From positions 343,409-407,408 of the forward strand of contig NZ_LR027602.1 of the NCBI RefSeq assembly GCF_900605495.1: a DNA stretch of 64,000 nt, read 5' to 3'. The translations under genes and the position numbers were made by a program. Shown in pieces: positions 9,731 through 17,655 of this stretch. The notes beneath the pieces were generated by a model that saw nothing but the letters and a program-made list of their open reading frames with translations, was not told the DNA's origin and did no database searches. Each line of letters opens with the position of its first letter. Position 1 is the first letter of the stretch. This DNA comes from Bacilliculturomica massiliensis (GTDB taxonomy: Bacteria; Bacillota; Clostridia; Peptostreptococcales; Anaerovoracaceae).

Positions 9731-12700
9731 TCCCATGGATCCGCCGCAGAGCCTTGCACTGACCGCGGTAGCGGCCGCAAACACCACCTACGGCGGCTTC
9801 ACCGGAACGATCACAGCCACCGGAGCCGCAGTGACGAGCATGATCGACCATTATGTGGTCGACATCTATCAGGGCGGCGTCAAAAAGAAGACGGTGGAAG
9901 TGCCCACCTCCGGCGGTCTTACGTTCAGCGTACCCCTTGAGACGGGAACCATTGACGCGGACAAGTCATACACCGCAAGCGTCAGCGCCATCGCGCTGGA
10001 TGGCGCAGCCAAGGGCGATTCTGTCTGGGTGGATTCCACAGCTTCGGTGACGCCCGCGAAGGCCAAGTTTGCTGCCCCGGCAGCGGCCACACTGGCGGCC
10101 AGCGGTACCACACAGAATATCCTGAAGCTGAATGAGCAGGCGGTTCCCACCGGAGCAAAGGTCCAGTATCAGATCCAGGATCAGGGCGTGGTCGGTACTA
10201 CATCCGTCGGAGCGTATAGCAGCTGGACCGATCTCACTGGCTGGAGCATTTCCGGTCTGACCCAGAATCACAACTACAAAGTGAAGCTGAAGTTCGTGCC
10301 TGACGGCGCGAATGGCGGAACGAATTACTCGGTGAATTATGACGAGTCCAATGAATCGGCGGAATCCGCTGCTTTGGCGACCAAAGATCTGACGGCGCAG
10401 ACCATCACCTTCGCGGGATTGACCGATCCGGTGAACGCGGTGTATGGAGATGGAACGTCCGCCTATCAGGCGACGATCTCGCCGCAGGCCATCGGTCAGA
10501 CGCAGACGATCACCTATGGATCGAGTAATGCTGATGTTGTCTCGGTCAACAGCAGCGGAACCATCAAAATTGTAGGCGTGGGAACCGCGACGATCACAGC
10601 CAGCGCCCCGGCAGTAGGCATGTATGCAGGCGGCAGCGCAAGCTACACCGTCAACGTGTCGCCCAAGGCCCTGACCGTAAACGCCAGTGCGAAGAAGGTC
10701 TACGACGGGAACAACACTCTGACTCTGGGGGCTCTGGAAACAGGCTATACACTCAGTGGCAAGATGGACGGCGACGACGTCTCCATCGGAACGCTGACGG
10801 GAACCTTCCGCACAGCGGATGTGCACAGCAGCTCCGCGGCGGCGATAAGCGCCGTGACCCTCACAGGAGCAAAGGCTGGGAACTACACGCTGACCACCGG
10901 CGGAGTGACCATTAACGGCGCCATCGAGAAGCTGGCCATTGCAGGAAATCCTGAATTCACGATGACCTACGACGCAAACAGCGACGGAGCGGCTCAGGTA
11001 AACGACGTCTACACCATCACCATGGGCAGCATGACGGCGGTGAATCTGGATATCGCCAGAGATCTGGACATTCAGTGGCTGAGAAACGGGAGCACCATCT
11101 CCGGAGCTACGGGAGAGACCTACACCGTGACAGCGGCTGATCTGGACCAGAATATCAGCGTCAGTGTGAAGGCGAAGTCCGGGTCCAATTACAAGACGGA
11201 CGCCGCTCTGGTATCCGGCACGCAGGTACCGGGCCGGGTGGCACTGAGCGGAACGCTGACTATCAGCGGATCGGCGATCTCGGGAAGCGCGCTGGGTCTG
11301 GACATCAGCGGACTCAACAGCGGAAGGGTGACCTACGCGGATCTGAGCTATCAGTGGCTGAGAAACGGAACCGTGATCGCGGGAGCAAACACCAGCACCT
11401 ACGCGATCCAGCAGCCGGATCTGGGAACGACGATCACGGCCATCGCCACGGCTCTCCCCAGCAGCGATTACACTGGAACCGTGACGGCGGCAGGAAAGCA
11501 TGTAACGCCGGAGGCGCCGGACAGCATGACCGCATCGCTGGCCCCGGGCAACGGCAGCGCTACGGGAACGTGGAGCGCCAGAGCAAACGGCGATCCCGTC
11601 ACCTATCATTACAAGCTGACCTTTAACGATCCGGGAACGACGATCGCCCGGACAAGGTATGTCTATGAGACGAGCAGCGGCGGAGCGACGGGCGCGGCCG
11701 TGGTGACCGATTCTGCGGTGGCGGACTACATTTTCGCTTCGCCGGCGGGAATCGACTGGTACAATCCTCTTGGAACGGGAGTGACCACCGGCACAGCATA
11801 CAAGGTGCTGAGCAGGACGGCAGATCCATATACCAGCGGAGGCGGAATCAAAGAAAAAGACAGTGGAAGCACAACAGCCACGAGCAAGGTCTTCAGCGGC
11901 TTGACCAACGGTGAGGAATACACGTTGCAGGTCTATGCGCAGAACGCAATTGGAACCACAGCGGCTGTCACAGCGAAGGCCAAGCCGGAAGCGACCACCT
12001 CTGGCAACCGTCCCGGCGGCGGTGGCGGAGGCGGCGGCTCCGTTGTGACGACAAAGTACACCGTGACCTACGATGCGGGCGATCACGGAACCATCGCGGA
12101 AAAGACCGAGCAGGTAGAGAAAGACAAATCGCCCAAGGGCGTTAAAGTGACGGCGGACGAGGGCTGGGTCTTCGCGGGCTGGAGCAAAGACGGCAAGACC
12201 GTCATCGACCTGAAGGATATCAAGGTGACCGGAGCCATGAAGCTCATCGCGGTCTACGAGAAGGACGACAAGATCGTCATTCCGGATTCCGTACCCGAGG
12301 ATCTGCGGTTCCTGCAGGTTTCAAAGGAAGAGATCAGCGGCGGTTACGTGAATGGCTATCAGGATGGGACCTTCCGGCCGGACAACGCCATTACCAGAGC
12401 GGAAGTGGCGGCCATCATGGCAAAGACAGTCAACTACAAGAAGGAAGAGGACAAGTCTTACACCAACACGCCCTTCAGCGACGTGGCGAGAAGCGAGTGG
12501 TATGCGGACGACATCGGTTTCGTGGCCTCTCTGGGAGTGATCGCAGGGTACAAGGACGGGACCTTCAAGCCTAACAGCAATATCACGAGAGCGGAGTTTG
12601 TGACCATGGCCATGAAGATCGACCGCGTGGTGAACAGCAGCAAGAGCTTTAAGGACATGAGCGATGCAGACTGGTATGCGGAGTACGTGAAGTCGGCGGC

Positions 12701-12890
12701 GGAGAAGGGGTATGCCACAGGATATCTGGACGGCACTTTCCGTCCCAACAACCCCATCACCAGAGCGGAGGCCGTGACCATCATCAACTCGATCATCGGT
12801 CTGGAACCGAGAGCGGGACAGATGAGCTTTACGGACGTGCCGGAAAGCCACTGGGCCTACAACAACATCAAGGCCGCGGCTGGAAAGTAA
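9162..12890 (+). CDS. Ig-like surface protein with three C-terminal SLH domains
   Basis: 1242 residues. A signal peptide ends at about residue 29 (LPAMVYAQ). Residues about 30-190 form an AT-rich-encoded domain that I do not recognise. Then follow FN3/Ig-like modules, a Big_2-like domain (SSNADVVSVNSSGTIKIVG), a YDG-type domain (KKVYDGNNTLTLGALE), two QWLRNG Ig-like repeats, a Gly-rich hinge (GGGGGGGS), an InlB repeat (GWVFAGWSKDGKTV), and three canonical SLH repeats each with ITRAE. It should be bound to the cell wall through the SLH repeats and display the N-terminal domain. It sits 18 nt after the broken cohesin-like gene with a good RBS (aaggaaaggaaga). The region from about 12135 on is nearly identical to the SLH end of 59738-63301, while the N-terminal domains are unrelated by eye. 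Confidence 0.88.
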   Translation: MHKKEKRGIAFLLVLLLLIASLPAMVYAQDNDTGATNNGNYLTGVEITGTVDMGTTVKPEIYVNTGSMHSPVKDIHYIILLQSELDAAIADVGDFDSFLAYHGNDNYTGGEAFGFENCTEITTIYPGKESNVAASGTNIKFVDVVPALPKKAENYFILMWSKSAGSGAGQLANYWGFGFSLDANGNLVKDPMDPPQSLALTAVAAANTTYGGFTGTITATGAAVTSMIDHYVVDIYQGGVKKKTVEVPTSGGLTFSVPLETGTIDADKSYTASVSAIALDGAAKGDSVWVDSTASVTPAKAKFAAPAAATLAASGTTQNILKLNEQAVPTGAKVQYQIQDQGVVGTTSVGAYSSWTDLTGWSISGLTQNHNYKVKLKFVPDGANGGTNYSVNYDESNESAESAALATKDLTAQTITFAGLTDPVNAVYGDGTSAYQATISPQAIGQTQTITYGSSNADVVSVNSSGTIKIVGVGTATITASAPAVGMYAGGSASYTVNVSPKALTVNASAKKVYDGNNTLTLGALETGYTLSGKMDGDDVSIGTLTGTFRTADVHSSSAAAISAVTLTGAKAGNYTLTTGGVTINGAIEKLAIAGNPEFTMTYDANSDGAAQVNDVYTITMGSMTAVNLDIARDLDIQWLRNGSTISGATGETYTVTAADLDQNISVSVKAKSGSNYKTDAALVSGTQVPGRVALSGTLTISGSAISGSALGLDISGLNSGRVTYADLSYQWLRNGTVIAGANTSTYAIQQPDLGTTITAIATALPSSDYTGTVTAAGKHVTPEAPDSMTASLAPGNGSATGTWSARANGDPVTYHYKLTFNDPGTTIARTRYVYETSSGGATGAAVVTDSAVADYIFASPAGIDWYNPLGTGVTTGTAYKVLSRTADPYTSGGGIKEKDSGSTTATSKVFSGLTNGEEYTLQVYAQNAIGTTAAVTAKAKPEATTSGNRPGGGGGGGGSVVTTKYTVTYDAGDHGTIAEKTEQVEKDKSPKGVKVTADEGWVFAGWSKDGKTVIDLKDIKVTGAMKLIAVYEKDDKIVIPDSVPEDLRFLQVSKEEISGGYVNGYQDGTFRPDNAITRAEVAAIMAKTVNYKKEEDKSYTNTPFSDVARSEWYADDIGFVASLGVIAGYKDGTFKPNSNITRAEFVTMAMKIDRVVNSSKSFKDMSDADWYAEYVKSAAEKGYATGYLDGTFRPNNPITRAEAVTIINSIIGLEPRAGQMSFTDVPESHWAYNNIKAAAGK

Positions 12891-12939
12891 GGTCGAAACG
12901 ATAATCGTAAATAGGCGATTCTAGAAGCGTAGCTGCGGG

Positions 12940-12991
12940 AGCTGATCAAAACGAAAGTCCGCTTGATTCCGGAAGCGGTGACTGATCAGCT
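12940..12991 (+). other. Post-SLH structured element
   Basis: AGCTGATCA (12940-12948) pairs with TGATCAGCT (12983-12991) around an inner hairpin CCGCTT/AAGCGG (12959-12964, 12973-12978). A partly similar stretch (GCTGCGGRAGCTGA) occurs after the other SLH gene at about 63391-63440. The function is unknown; it may be 3' UTR structure or the remnant of a shared ancestral segment. Confidence 0.45.
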
Positions 12992-13029
12992 GCAGCGGCA
13001 CGGCCATAAAGGCAGCAACGAAAAACGAG

Positions 13030-13079
13030 AACGGCCCTGGCCGGCGAGAAAACATCGCCGGGCCGGGGCCGTTTTCTTT
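13030..13079 (+). terminator. Rho-independent terminator of first surface array
   Basis: A long GC stem (AACGGCCCTGGCCGGCGA paired with TCGCCGGGCCGGGGCCGTT with one bulge, loop gaaaaca) is followed by TTTTCTTT. Confidence 0.8.
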
Positions 13080-13203
13080 GTGCAGCCAAAGTGATATCTG
13101 AAACTGTGTCTGCGTAAACTGGTCCAGATAAACGGTTTTCGTCACCAGCCAGCTTATTTTCCATGCACCTATTTTGCGACGTTTTATAAACTTTTGCTTT
13201 TAT

Positions 13204-13231
13204 TTGAAATAAAAATGGGATATAGTAAGAT
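13204..13231 (+). promoter_or_regulatory. Possible promoter of deoR pair
   Basis: TTGAAA (13204-13209) and TAAGAT (13226-13231) are separated by 16 bp, in the AT-rich 13.16-13.25 kb stretch, about 140 nt before the first deoR start. TTGC-containing motifs at 13174 and 13194 recall the TTGCAAAA repeats before the target operon. The match is weak. Confidence 0.3.
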
Positions 13232-13371
13232 AGAAATGAACGAACGAATAGGAAATTCTGACGGAAGCGGCTGAGGAGATCGGACTTTGTGATTCGTGAA
13301 GGTTGAATGGAGCGGATGGCTATGATAAACTATAGCGGACAGCCTGCGGATAGAATCGTGAAGCCTAAGGG

Positions 13372-14166
13372 ATGGTGAAAAATAAGGAAATGTTACAAGA
13401 AGACAGATTCTTAAAAATTGTAGAATACCTGAAGCAAACGACCGTCGCCAGCTTCGCAGAGCTGGCTGAGCTGACGGGTGCGTCGGTGGGAACGATCCGA
13501 AGAGATCTGGCCAGACTGGAGCAAAACGGAATGCTCACCGTCGTCAGAGGAGGCGCCGCGTCGCGCAGCGACGACTTGTCCAAGCAGAGCTTCGATATGC
13601 GGGGGATCGAGAATCGAAGCGAGAAGCAGGAGCTGGTAAAGTTGCTGTCCAGAGTTGTGGTGGACGGGCAGGCTATCGCATTGAACAGCGGAACGACCAA
13701 TATTGAGACGGCGAGATTTCTGGTGTCCAATTATCAGCGTCTCACTGTGATCACGAACAATCTAAGAATACTGGATATCCTGAAGACCGGCCGAAATTTC
13801 ACGCTGATCGTGCCCGGAGGCATGTTGAATCCGGAGGAATACGCGCTCTACGGAAAGAAGTGCGAGGAGGAGATCCTATCCTACAATTTTGACTTGCTGC
13901 TGCTGGCGGTCAACGCCATCTCCGATCAGAAGGGTATCACTGATTTTCGGACCAAGGAGATCGGCATCATAAAAGCATTTATGAAAAGTTCCAGAAAAAT
14001 AGCAGTGGTGGCCGACCACAGCAAATTTGACCGCGTGGCGTACAGAAACGTGTGCGGTCTAGACGAGTTGGATTACATTTTCTCCGACAGCGGTTTATCG
14101 GAGGAGCAGGTCTGTCGATATAAAAATCAGGGAGTAGAAATTTTTACTCCCGAGAACAATGGGTGA
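13372..14166 (+). CDS. DeoR-family transcriptional regulator 1
   Basis: 264 residues, the usual DeoR length. The N-terminal winged helix contains the family signature VGTIRRDLARLEQNGMLTVV, followed by RGGA. The C-terminal sensor domain has the phosphosugar-isomerase-like fold motifs (SGTTNIETARFLV; LTVITNNLRILDIL; VVADHSKFDRVAY). DeoR proteins usually repress neighbouring catabolic genes and are released by a phosphorylated metabolite. The next gene is a close homologue, overlapping by GTGA. The likely targets are the HAD/transporter/dehydrogenase genes downstream, where TTGCAAAA repeats overlap the promoter. The start could also be GTG 13375; no strong RBS is present. Confidence 0.9.
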   Translation: MVKNKEMLQEDRFLKIVEYLKQTTVASFAELAELTGASVGTIRRDLARLEQNGMLTVVRGGAASRSDDLSKQSFDMRGIENRSEKQELVKLLSRVVVDGQAIALNSGTTNIETARFLVSNYQRLTVITNNLRILDILKTGRNFTLIVPGGMLNPEEYALYGKKCEEEILSYNFDLLLLAVNAISDQKGITDFRTKEIGIIKAFMKSSRKIAVVADHSKFDRVAYRNVCGLDELDYIFSDSGLSEEQVCRYKNQGVEIFTPENNG

Positions 14167-14942
14167 ACGTCTTGATGCAGGATGAAAGGTTTTTGAGAAT
14201 AGTTGAATATTTGCGGGAGAAAAAGACGGCGAAGCTGCAGGATATTGCAGAACTGAACGGCGTTTCCGTGGACACCGTGCGCAGGGATTTTGAGCAGTTG
14301 GAGGCGGAGGGCCTGCTTCGGAGAGTGCGGGGCGGTGCGGTGTTTCACAACGCCGATATCACCACGCAGAAGGTGGGGATCAGAGGGATCACCCACCGGG
14401 AGGAGAAGAAGGAGATCGCGGCGCTGACGGATCAGTTTGTGGCCGACGGCCAGACCGTGGGACTGACCAGCGGAACAACGTGTCTGGAGGTGGCCAGGTT
14501 TCTTGCGGCGAATTATCGCAGGCTTACTGTGATCACAAACAATCTTGCAGCTGTGAACGAGCTTGCCGAGGCGGGACGTTTTACGATCATCGTTCCCGGC
14601 GGGGTAGTGGACTGCAATGAGGAGGCCGTATTTGGAGACACGTGTGAAGAGGACATACTGAGCTACAACATCGACGTTGCCTTTCTGGGCGTACACGCTA
14701 TTTCGGTTGAAAAGGGAATCACGGATTTCCGGATCAATCAGGTATCCGTACAGCGTGCTATGATACAGTCCGCCAAGAAAAGGATCATCGTCGCGGATCA
14801 CAGCAAGTTCGATCAGGTGGCGTATGTGAACACCTGCGGTCTGGATGAGGTGGACGCAATCATCAGCGATTCTGGTCTCTCGCATGAGGTATATCACAAG
14901 TTCAGGAACTGTGATGTAGATATCGTCATTCCACAGCCATGA
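14163..14942 (+). CDS. DeoR-family transcriptional regulator 2
   Basis: 259 residues, closely related to the preceding gene. The HTH signature is SVDTVRRDFEQLEAEGLLRR followed by VRGGA, and the sensor domain shows TSGTTCLEVARFLAANYRRL and IVADHSKFDQVAYVNTCGLD. GTG 14163 overlaps the upstream stop (GTGA), giving translational coupling; ATG 14175 is an internal alternative. Coupled paralogues could form a heteromeric repressor or recognise two related effectors (inference). A strong terminator follows, so the regulators form their own transcript separate from the catabolic genes. Confidence 0.9.
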   Translation: MNVLMQDERFLRIVEYLREKKTAKLQDIAELNGVSVDTVRRDFEQLEAEGLLRRVRGGAVFHNADITTQKVGIRGITHREEKKEIAALTDQFVADGQTVGLTSGTTCLEVARFLAANYRRLTVITNNLAAVNELAEAGRFTIIVPGGVVDCNEEAVFGDTCEEDILSYNIDVAFLGVHAISVEKGITDFRINQVSVQRAMIQSAKKRIIVADHSKFDQVAYVNTCGLDEVDAIISDSGLSHEVYHKFRNCDVDIVIPQP

Positions 14943-14963
14943 AGAGATAGGTATAAAACGGTT

Positions 14964-14993
14964 AAACGCGGGCGCGGCGCCCGCGTTTTTTTT
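14964..14993 (+). terminator. Terminator after deoR pair
   Basis: Perfect self-complementary arms AAACGCGGGCGC (14964-14975) and GCGCCCGCGTTT (14977-14988) run into a T8 tract. Confidence 0.9.
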
Positions 14994-15073
14994 AACAATA
15001 TGTTGGGCTGAAGATTTTGAATATACTCAATATGGCATAATATATGCGATAAATTTAAAAATAATCCCGATAA

Positions 15074-15136
15074 TTTGCGAAAAATATTGCAAAATATTTA
15101 ACAAAGATTGCAAAAAGTAATTGACTTGTTGCAAAT
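15074..15136 (+). promoter_or_regulatory. Phased TTGCAAAA direct repeats, candidate DeoR operator
   Basis: TTGCAAAA-type boxes begin at 15087, 15108 and 15129, exactly 21 bp apart (two helical turns), with a related TTGCGAAA box at 15075. The last box lies inside the spacer of the 15121-15149 promoter. The spacing and position suit an operator for the adjacent DeoR proteins; this is inference. Confidence 0.55.
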
Positions 15137-15149
15137 GATATGCTTTAAT
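15121..15149 (+). promoter_or_regulatory. Sigma-A-type promoter with extended -10
   Basis: TTGACT (15121-15126), a 17-bp spacer and TTTAAT (15144-15149) preceded by TG at 15141-15142. It lies 54 bp before the ATG at 15203 in an AT-rich region. Confidence 0.7.
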
Positions 15150-15202
15150 ATGATCAAGAAATGCAATATTATGCAACCAAGAGTAATCAAAGGAGGAGCA
15201 AC

Positions 15203-16048
15203 ATGTACAACAGACGTTACACTGGGAAAATTGAATTGGCGGTACTTGACACGGCGGGAACTTTCTGCGATGGCCCAGGAGATCTGAGTCATAGATGGGC
15301 GCTGGACGACGGAAGAGGCTGCAAGGCTCCGGTTGTTCCGTTCTATGAGGCGCTGCAGGCTTTTGGCATCGAATGTGACTGGGCGTCTATCAGAAAGCCC
15401 ATGGGAAACTTTAAGCCGACTCATCTGAAAATGCTGCTGGATCTGCCGGAGGTTTCCGAGCAGTGGCAGGCAAAATACGGAAGAAAGTGGAATCAGGAAG
15501 ACTTCGACGCCGTGCTGGCTACTTTCAGACCGCTGATGAGCAAGTACATTGTTGACGAAGACCTGGCAAAGCCCATCGACGGCGCGGTGGAATGCATCGA
15601 TGCTCTGCGGAAGGCTGAGATCCTCGTAGGATGCGACACCGGATACTATGAAGAGGATTCCAAGAATCTGAACGCGCTGCTGGAAAAGAAATACGGACTC
15701 CGCTTCGATGTTGTGACAAACGCGGAAAAGGTTCCGGGCAGACCGTATCCTTTCATGGTTTACGACTGCATGCTGAGCGCACAGAAGCTGACCGGAAAAG
15801 TAATTCCCATCGAGTCAGTAGTAAAAATTGACGACACGGCCCCCGGTATGCTCTGCGGAAACAACGCCGGCTGCTGGACCATCGGTCTCTACGCCTCCGG
15901 CTCCAACAACTACGATCAGTTGGCGGCTGCGAAGCCCGACTTCCTGGTACCGGATGTATCCTATGTAGAGGACATCATCTTTGGCCAGATCGAACCGAGA
16001 CTCAGAAGGGGCGAACGTCCGGGACAGGGAATCGTCGAGACTATCTAG
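15203..16048 (+). CDS. phnX: Phosphonoacetaldehyde hydrolase-like HAD enzyme
   Basis: 281 residues from ATG 15203, chosen because AAAGGAGGAG lies just before it. HAD-fold motifs match phosphonoacetaldehyde hydrolase: the nucleophile in AVLDTAGT (D16), the cap-domain lysine in MGNFKPTHL (K71), equivalent by position to the Schiff-base lysine of PhnX, then CDTGYYEED, GRPYPFM, and VVKIDDTAPG for metal binding. PhnX cleaves phosphonoacetaldehyde to acetaldehyde and phosphate in the cytosol. Compared with typical PhnX there is an extra stretch of about 10-14 residues between the nucleophile loop and the APV motif, so the substrate may differ. No aminotransferase (PhnW) is next to it; instead there are a transporter and two iron alcohol dehydrogenases. 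Confident of the family, less so of the substrate. Confidence 0.75.
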   Translation: MYNRRYTGKIELAVLDTAGTFCDGPGDLSHRWALDDGRGCKAPVVPFYEALQAFGIECDWASIRKPMGNFKPTHLKMLLDLPEVSEQWQAKYGRKWNQEDFDAVLATFRPLMSKYIVDEDLAKPIDGAVECIDALRKAEILVGCDTGYYEEDSKNLNALLEKKYGLRFDVVTNAEKVPGRPYPFMVYDCMLSAQKLTGKVIPIESVVKIDDTAPGMLCGNNAGCWTIGLYASGSNNYDQLAAAKPDFLVPDVSYVEDIIFGQIEPRLRRGERPGQGIVETI

Positions 16049-16188
16049 CGCACCGGCTCATTGACTCTACGGCGTACCTGCCCAAGTATGCCATGCCCAT
16101 ACATACTCTCCTGACAACAAAATACAGATCTTCAGATTAGATAGTGAACGATTCGACTTAAAAACCTGAAATTACTTTTCTGGATAAG

Positions 16189-16220
16189 AGGGGAGCTGGA
16201 TTTTATCCGGCTTCCCTTTT
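16189..16220 (+). terminator. Terminator/attenuator between HAD gene and transporter
   Basis: A 13-bp stem (16189-16201 with 16205-16217, two G-U pairs, three-base loop) is followed by TTTT. Its position inside an apparent operon suggests partial termination. Confidence 0.65.
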
Positions 16221-16242
16221 GTCAAAGTAAGGAGGCAAGAAA

Positions 16243-17580
16243 GTGAGTGAACCTAATCGAATGACGTATCCTGAACCTGAGGAGCGGATAAAAAACTACG
16301 GATATAACGAGCAGCAGCTTGCCACGTTTCAGAAATACGCGGTGCGCATGCTGATCGGTTTTTCAGTCATGTATATGTTTTTCTACAATGGAAGACAGAA
16401 CATGTCTCTGGCGATTCCTCTGATGATCGAGGATTTTGGCGTTACCAAGGCGGACATGGGAATGGTCACTTCGGCGCTGTTCTGGTGCTACGGCTTCGGG
16501 CATCTGTTCTCCGGACGTCTGGGCGAGATGGTGGGGAATAAACGGTTCATCATGTGGGGCGTCATTCTCTCTGCATTACTGAATTTGATCATCAGCTTTC
16601 AGACATCGCTGGTGGTGATCGCGATCCTCTGGGGAATCAACGGATTCGCCCAGTCCATGGCCTGGTCTCCTGGCATTGCGCTCACAAACAAATGGTGGCC
16701 CAAGGATAAGAGGGGATACGCCAGCGGCGTAGTCACCGGCTTTTCCGGGATCGCCCAGGTCGCCACCTATTTCTGTGTGCTGGCGGCCTATCAGATTTCG
16801 CCGAACACGGGATGGCGCGCCGCCTTTACTTGGCCGCTGGTTCCCATGATCGTCATCCTGTTTGTATTCGTTACAATGGTCAAAGATTCTCCCAGACATG
16901 TGGGACTTCCCGATTTCCAGGAACCGGATGCAGAGCTGGCCAGACTGGAGGAGGCCCGCATGGAGGCGCTGAAGGAAAAAGGCGCGATCTACCCCTTCAT
17001 CTGTCTTCTGAAAGAACCGAAAATGTGTGTATTCCTGTTTATCATAGCTATCGCGGGCATTGGCCGTTACGGTATGCTGACCTGGATACCCACCTACTTC
17101 GACGAGGTGATGGGCATGCCGATCAAAACCGGGATCTTTGCGGCGATCCTCCTGCCCGTGGGTCAGGCGTCCGCATTTTTCCTGATGCCCTATCTGACAG
17201 ACAAGATTTTCAAAGGAAAGAGAGAGCCGCTGCTCGTGCTCTGCGGCGTGGTTTCCGCGGTCTCCCTGTTCGTGTTCCCCATGATCACCAGTATAGGGAT
17301 GGCGTCTTTCATGCTGCTGGTCGTAGGATTTTTCGCATCGGTCAACGGAATCGTGTGGGCCTTCGCGGGAGACATCGGGACGAGAGCCTTCGCGGGAACG
17401 GCTACGGGACTTCTGGATTGGGCGGCCTACATGGGTGCGGCGGTGCAGTCCATTCTGTTCGGTTACGTGAGCAGCTACAGCTGGAACGCGGTATTTATTA
17501 CGATCGGCGTACTGTATATCATCCTGGTGATCCTGGCGTTCATGGCAAAGAACATGAAGGTGCGGGGCATGGCGGAGTAA
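16243..17580 (+). CDS. MFS transporter, organophosphate:phosphate antiporter (GlpT/UhpC) type
   Basis: 445 residues with about 12 hydrophobic segments. Family-like features are FYNGRQNMSLAIPLM in helix 1, FGHLFSGRLGEMVGNKRFI in the loop-2/3 region, GFAQSMAWSPGIALTNKWW, and GVVTGFSGIAQVATYF. OPA members import sugar phosphates or glycerol-3-phosphate by exchange with phosphate, and GlpT also takes up the phosphonate fosfomycin. Next to a PhnX-like enzyme the likely cargo is an organophosphonate or organophosphate (inference). The start is GTG 16243 with GGAGG eight bases upstream. The gene belongs with the HAD and dehydrogenase genes. Confidence 0.85.
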   Translation: MSEPNRMTYPEPEERIKNYGYNEQQLATFQKYAVRMLIGFSVMYMFFYNGRQNMSLAIPLMIEDFGVTKADMGMVTSALFWCYGFGHLFSGRLGEMVGNKRFIMWGVILSALLNLIISFQTSLVVIAILWGINGFAQSMAWSPGIALTNKWWPKDKRGYASGVVTGFSGIAQVATYFCVLAAYQISPNTGWRAAFTWPLVPMIVILFVFVTMVKDSPRHVGLPDFQEPDAELARLEEARMEALKEKGAIYPFICLLKEPKMCVFLFIIAIAGIGRYGMLTWIPTYFDEVMGMPIKTGIFAAILLPVGQASAFFLMPYLTDKIFKGKREPLLVLCGVVSAVSLFVFPMITSIGMASFMLLVVGFFASVNGIVWAFAGDIGTRAFAGTATGLLDWAAYMGAAVQSILFGYVSSYSWNAVFITIGVLYIILVILAFMAKNMKVRGMAE

Positions 17581-17655
17581 CGTTGCTGTTCGTACAGGCC
17601 GGGGCGCAGGGCCCTGGCTGTCATAGAGTTAAAAAATGAAATAGGAGGAATTGAG

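Noticed and set aside
15074-15149. Upstream AT-rich region as a replication origin with DnaA boxes
   Set aside because: TTGCAAAA does not match TTATCCACA boxes, and the setting is a regulated promoter.
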